Source: CAZDCD01 sp964503885 (GTDB lineage Bacteria > Bacteroidota > Bacteroidia > Bacteroidales > UBA10428). From it: a stretch of DNA of 5,108 nt. Under the pieces are notes generated by a model that saw nothing but the letters and a program-made list of their open reading frames with translations, was not told the DNA's origin and searched no databases. A program made the position numbers and the translations under genes. The stretch lies in the NCBI GenBank assembly GCA_964503885.1, contig CAZDCD010000057.1:1-5108 (forward strand), read 5' to 3'. This document shows positions 4,433 through 5,108 of the stretch, piece by piece; positions within the stretch are counted from its first letter, which is position 1; every line of letters begins with the position of its first letter.

Positions 4433-5108
4433 TTAATACATATAATCATCTGGTATTTTATATTCAATCCCGGCTTCTTCAGGAGAAATAAGTGGAACAT
4501 CATTTAATTTATCAGGTTCTTTGGGATCACTTGGCAAATCTACGGCTATAACTGTTACTTCGTCTGTTTCCACATCATACTTTCGCAATCCTCCATCAGG
4601 GGATGCTAGATATCCGGTTTGATTATTGTCTTCACAATTTTGTTTATCTTTAGGAGAGAATTGATTATTTTCATAGCCATCATTACCCGCTCCATGTGAA
4701 TGAATTCTTCCTACTGTAGTAGATCCTTCTGGTGCCTTGCTAATATTAACCCCGTGTTCACTACCTTTGTTTGGTTCGGAATATGTGTAGTAGGTTTTAT
4801 TATTTTTATTAACTACATAAATTGATGATCCATACTCACGGTTATTTATAATTGAACGTCCATTATAAGTTTTACCCCAATCTTTTGCAGCTTTATCCGT
4901 GTTTTTAAATAAATCCCCAGGTCCCATTCCAAGAACATCAATATATCTGATTGGATTATTTATCGCATAAGCATATGGGGTTTGAAATGCAAATGAATCT
5001 GCTAATAAATCAAGCGTATGAAATCTGCCTAACTGTGGATCATAAAATCTAGTGCCGTAATCGTACCAATCGAGCTTTGTTCCTGCCAGCATATCGTCCT
5101 GGAGTTCT
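4433..5108 (-). CDS. Rhs-repeat protein, C-terminal part with DUF4329-like JAMM-type toxin tip (partial)
   Basis: The gene runs off the right edge. The frame is open through 5108 (upstream codons encode ELQDD), so the ATG at 5092 is internal. Numbering from that Met, residues 8-56 are the Rhs-associated core end: LDWYDYGTRFYDPQLGRF, then PYAYAINNPIRYIDVLGM. This core forms the shell that holds the toxin. After it comes the variable tip: a linker (57-80), NREYGSSIYV (84-93), YTYSEPNKGSEHG (102-114), STTVGRIHSHG (124-134), FSPKDKQN (145-152) and GYLASPDGGLRKYD (160-173). The tip resembles DUF4329, often found at Rhs ends. Glu86, His131-x-His133, Ser146 and Asp149 fit the JAMM/JAB metallopeptidase signature (E, HxH, SxxD), suggesting a zinc-dependent hydrolase, though no activity is shown. 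The usual DPxG after the core is DVLG here. The immunity gene follows 9 nt downstream. Confidence 0.85.
   Translation of the reverse strand, partial: ELQDDMLAGTKLDWYDYGTRFYDPQLGRFHTLDLLADSFAFQTPYAYAINNPIRYIDVLGMGPGDLFKNTDKAAKDWGKTYNGRSIINNREYGSSIYVVNKNNKTYYTYSEPNKGSEHGVNISKAPEGSTTVGRIHSHGAGNDGYENNQFSPKDKQNCEDNNQTGYLASPDGGLRKYDVETDEVTVIAVDLPSDPKEPDKLNDVPLISPEEAGIEYKIPDDYMY

Noticed and set aside
1..5108. CRISPR array, tRNA, rRNA or known riboswitch
   Set aside because: No regularly spaced repeats, no cloverleaf-like segments with a CCA-end pattern, and no rRNA-like sequence were seen on either strand.

Overview
This AT-rich window (roughly 20-25% GC in the emptier intergenic parts, with one island of about 62% GC) looks like an accessory stretch of a Bacteroidota chromosome. 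The evidence is the Rhs core type at the right edge, the ParE/RelE-antitoxin pair and the ORF6N protein, which are all of kinds common in that phylum. There are also no Shine-Dalgarno sequences before the starts, and two TAnnTTTG-type -7 boxes occur. No housekeeping gene, tRNA, rRNA or CRISPR array is visible.

Layout, left to right. A small unrecognised gene (124-429, minus) has a candidate promoter just upstream. A gap without genes (430-892) holds a GC-rich block and an imperfect palindrome of about 89 bp (720-808). The two arms of this palindrome each resemble a Xer/dif recombination site, in opposite orientation. Next comes an overlapping toxin-antitoxin operon (antitoxin 1213-1452, ParE/RelE-type toxin 893-1219, minus). 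It is followed by the C-terminal fossil of a tyrosine recombinase (1604-1768, minus) and a short ORF6N-domain protein (1787-2140, minus). A DDE transposase (2334-3599, plus) lies inside a putative insertion sequence whose ends I place tentatively at 2179 and 3707. Beyond it are a perfect 16-bp palindrome and the C-terminal remnant of what looks like an HTH regulator (3760-3952, plus).

The right end is a polymorphic-toxin operon read on the minus strand. It contains the C-terminus of an Rhs protein running off the window (4433-5108) and, 9 nt later, an NTF2-fold-type immunity protein with a probable lipoprotein signal (4037-4423). A Rho-independent terminator follows (3951-3995), and its stem pairs fully only on the minus strand. 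The Rhs tip resembles DUF4329 and carries a JAMM/JAB-like metallopeptidase signature (E...HxH...SxxD).

Taken together, the window is a cargo and debris zone. It holds an addiction module, a contact-type toxin with its immunity gene, a live-looking transposase, and at least two gene fossils, one of them from a recombinase. The items most worth following are the paired dif-like palindrome and the JAMM-like Rhs tip with a surface-anchored immunity protein.
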